Of a stretch of DNA of 7,578 nucleotides, positions 6,781 through 7,578 are shown piece by piece. The stretch is from the NCBI GenBank assembly GCA_900321915.1, contig ONXW01000312.1, positions 1 to 7,578 of the forward strand. The letters are read 5' to 3'. The stretch is from an uncultured Eubacteriales bacterium. GTDB lineage: Bacteria; Bacillota; Clostridia; Lachnospirales; Lachnospiraceae. The stretch's first letter is position 1; each line of letters starts with the position of its first letter. A program made the position numbers and the translations under genes. The notes beneath the pieces were generated by a model, which saw only the letters and a list, made by a program, of their open reading frames with translations, was not told where the DNA came from and did not search any database.

Positions 6781-7578
6781 TCAGCCCTTCCAGGTCACAG
6801 GCATAAAGAGCTCCGTAAATTTATTAATCGCGTAGACGTCGGTCATCCCGGCTATATAATCGCAGACAACCCGCGCCTTCGGTTCATTCCTGTTTTCCAT
6901 AATCCCGAGGTACTCCTCCGGCATCTCCTCAATATGGTCCATGTAATAGCCGTGAAGCATGATCAGCATCTGCTGGGCCTTCCCCTCCTCGGATTTTGCC
7001 AGGGGATTCGTGTAGACATTCTCGAACATCCAGCGGCGAAGCTCGTGCATCGCCTGCTCCACCCCCTGCGACATGGAAATGTGGTCCTTCTCCTCACTCT
7101 GCCGGATCACGTCGTGAATCAGGAGGTCCAGCCTGGTTTTCACGCTGTTTCCGAGAATGTCCGTAAAACGTTTCGGCACATCCTCCTCGCGGAAAATCTT
7201 CCCCCGGATGGCGTCGTCAATGTCATGGTTGATGTAGGCGATCTTGTCCGAGAGGCGCACCACGTCGCCCTCCAGCGTCGCCGGATGGCCTGTCGTCCGG
7301 TGATTCAGGATCCCGTTCCTGACCTCCCAGGTCAGGTTCAGGCCCCGCCCGTCGTTCTCCAGTATCTCGACGACCCTGACGCTCTGCCTGTAGTGGGCAA
7401 ATCCCCCCGGTGTGAGCTCGTTCAGGATCCGCTCCCCCGCATGCCCGAAGGGGGTGTGTCCCAGGTCGTGCCCGAGCGCTATGGCCTCCGTCAGCGCCTC
7501 GTTTAAGCGCAGCGATCTGGCGATGGTGCGGGCAATCTGCGCCACCTCCAGGGTGTGGGTCAGCCGCGTGCGGTAGTG
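6781..7578 (-). CDS. dgt: dGTPase-family HD hydrolase, N-terminus outside window
   Basis: The last 265 residues of a deoxyguanosinetriphosphate triphosphohydrolase-like protein. The family converts dGTP, or in some members other dNTPs, to the nucleoside and triphosphate, helping set dNTP pools. The frame is open to the right edge, where it reads HYRTRLTHTLEV, so an internal GTG at 7545 is not the start. Counting from the first visible residue, the HD metal site is complete: H8 (RLTHTLEV), H37-D38 (GHDLGHTPFGH) and D111 (VVRLSDKIAYINHD). Family members of this type have about 330-340 residues, so roughly 70 are missing to the right. The C-terminal half is helical, with no added domain. It stops with TGA 16 bp before dnaG. 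A dgt gene just upstream of dnaG pairs control of the dNTP pool with primer synthesis. Substrate preference cannot be decided from the sequence. Confidence 0.93.
   Translation of the reverse strand, partial: HYRTRLTHTLEVAQIARTIARSLRLNEALTEAIALGHDLGHTPFGHAGERILNELTPGGFAHYRQSVRVVEILENDGRGLNLTWEVRNGILNHRTTGHPATLEGDVVRLSDKIAYINHDIDDAIRGKIFREEDVPKRFTDILGNSVKTRLDLLIHDVIRQSEEKDHISMSQGVEQAMHELRRWMFENVYTNPLAKSEEGKAQQMLIMLHGYYMDHIEEMPEEYLGIMENRNEPKARVVCDYIAGMTDVYAINKFTELFMPVTWKG

Noticed and set aside
5124..6806. A 560-codon open frame on the plus strand across all of dnaG
   Set aside because: It is antisense to an intact, motif-complete primase. Its product is rich in Arg, Leu, Pro and Val with no recognisable domain, as expected from the complement of GC-biased codons.

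Overview
The window is a housekeeping stretch of a mid-to-high GC (roughly 55-60 % by eye) Firmicute, most likely a Clostridia/Lachnospiraceae-type genome. The pointers are the gene order dnaG-rpoD-trmK-yqfO (the Firmicute form of the macromolecular-synthesis operon), strong AAGGAGG-type ribosome binding sites, protein sequences of clostridial character, and an RNase P RNA that looks like type A. All genes lie on the minus strand, so biological order runs from right to left.

From the right edge: a dGTPase-family HD hydrolase (dgt, N-terminus outside the window), DNA primase (dnaG), the primary sigma factor (rpoD/sigA), the tRNA m1A22 methyltransferase (trmK), a Nif3-family dinuclear-metal protein (yqfO) and a TGS/ThrRS-like/uridine-kinase fusion. 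Spacing is 16 bp, 4-bp overlap, 8-bp overlap, 14-bp overlap and 50 bp, with a Shine-Dalgarno sequence before each visible start. This is one operon ending in a clear intrinsic terminator at 546-571. It links nucleotide pool control and salvage (dgt, kinase), replication priming (dnaG), transcription initiation (rpoD) and tRNA modification (trmK).

The leftmost part is RNA and intergenic DNA. Positions 1 to about 133 hold the 5' portion of RNase P RNA (rnpB), read leftward out of the window from its own sigma-A-type promoter (-35 at 163-168, -10 at 140-145, 17-bp spacer). The roughly 375 bp between this promoter and the operon terminator hold no convincing gene. They contain short dyads just upstream of the rnpB promoter, a 10-bp direct repeat, and three tandem 16-bp units whose last copy supplies the U-tract of the terminator.

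I found no mobile element, CRISPR array, tRNA, phage gene or defence system, and no sign of an undescribed multi-gene system. The points most worth following are the kinase fusion, whose ThrRS-like editing module has lost all four metal/catalytic residues, and the structured rnpB upstream region.
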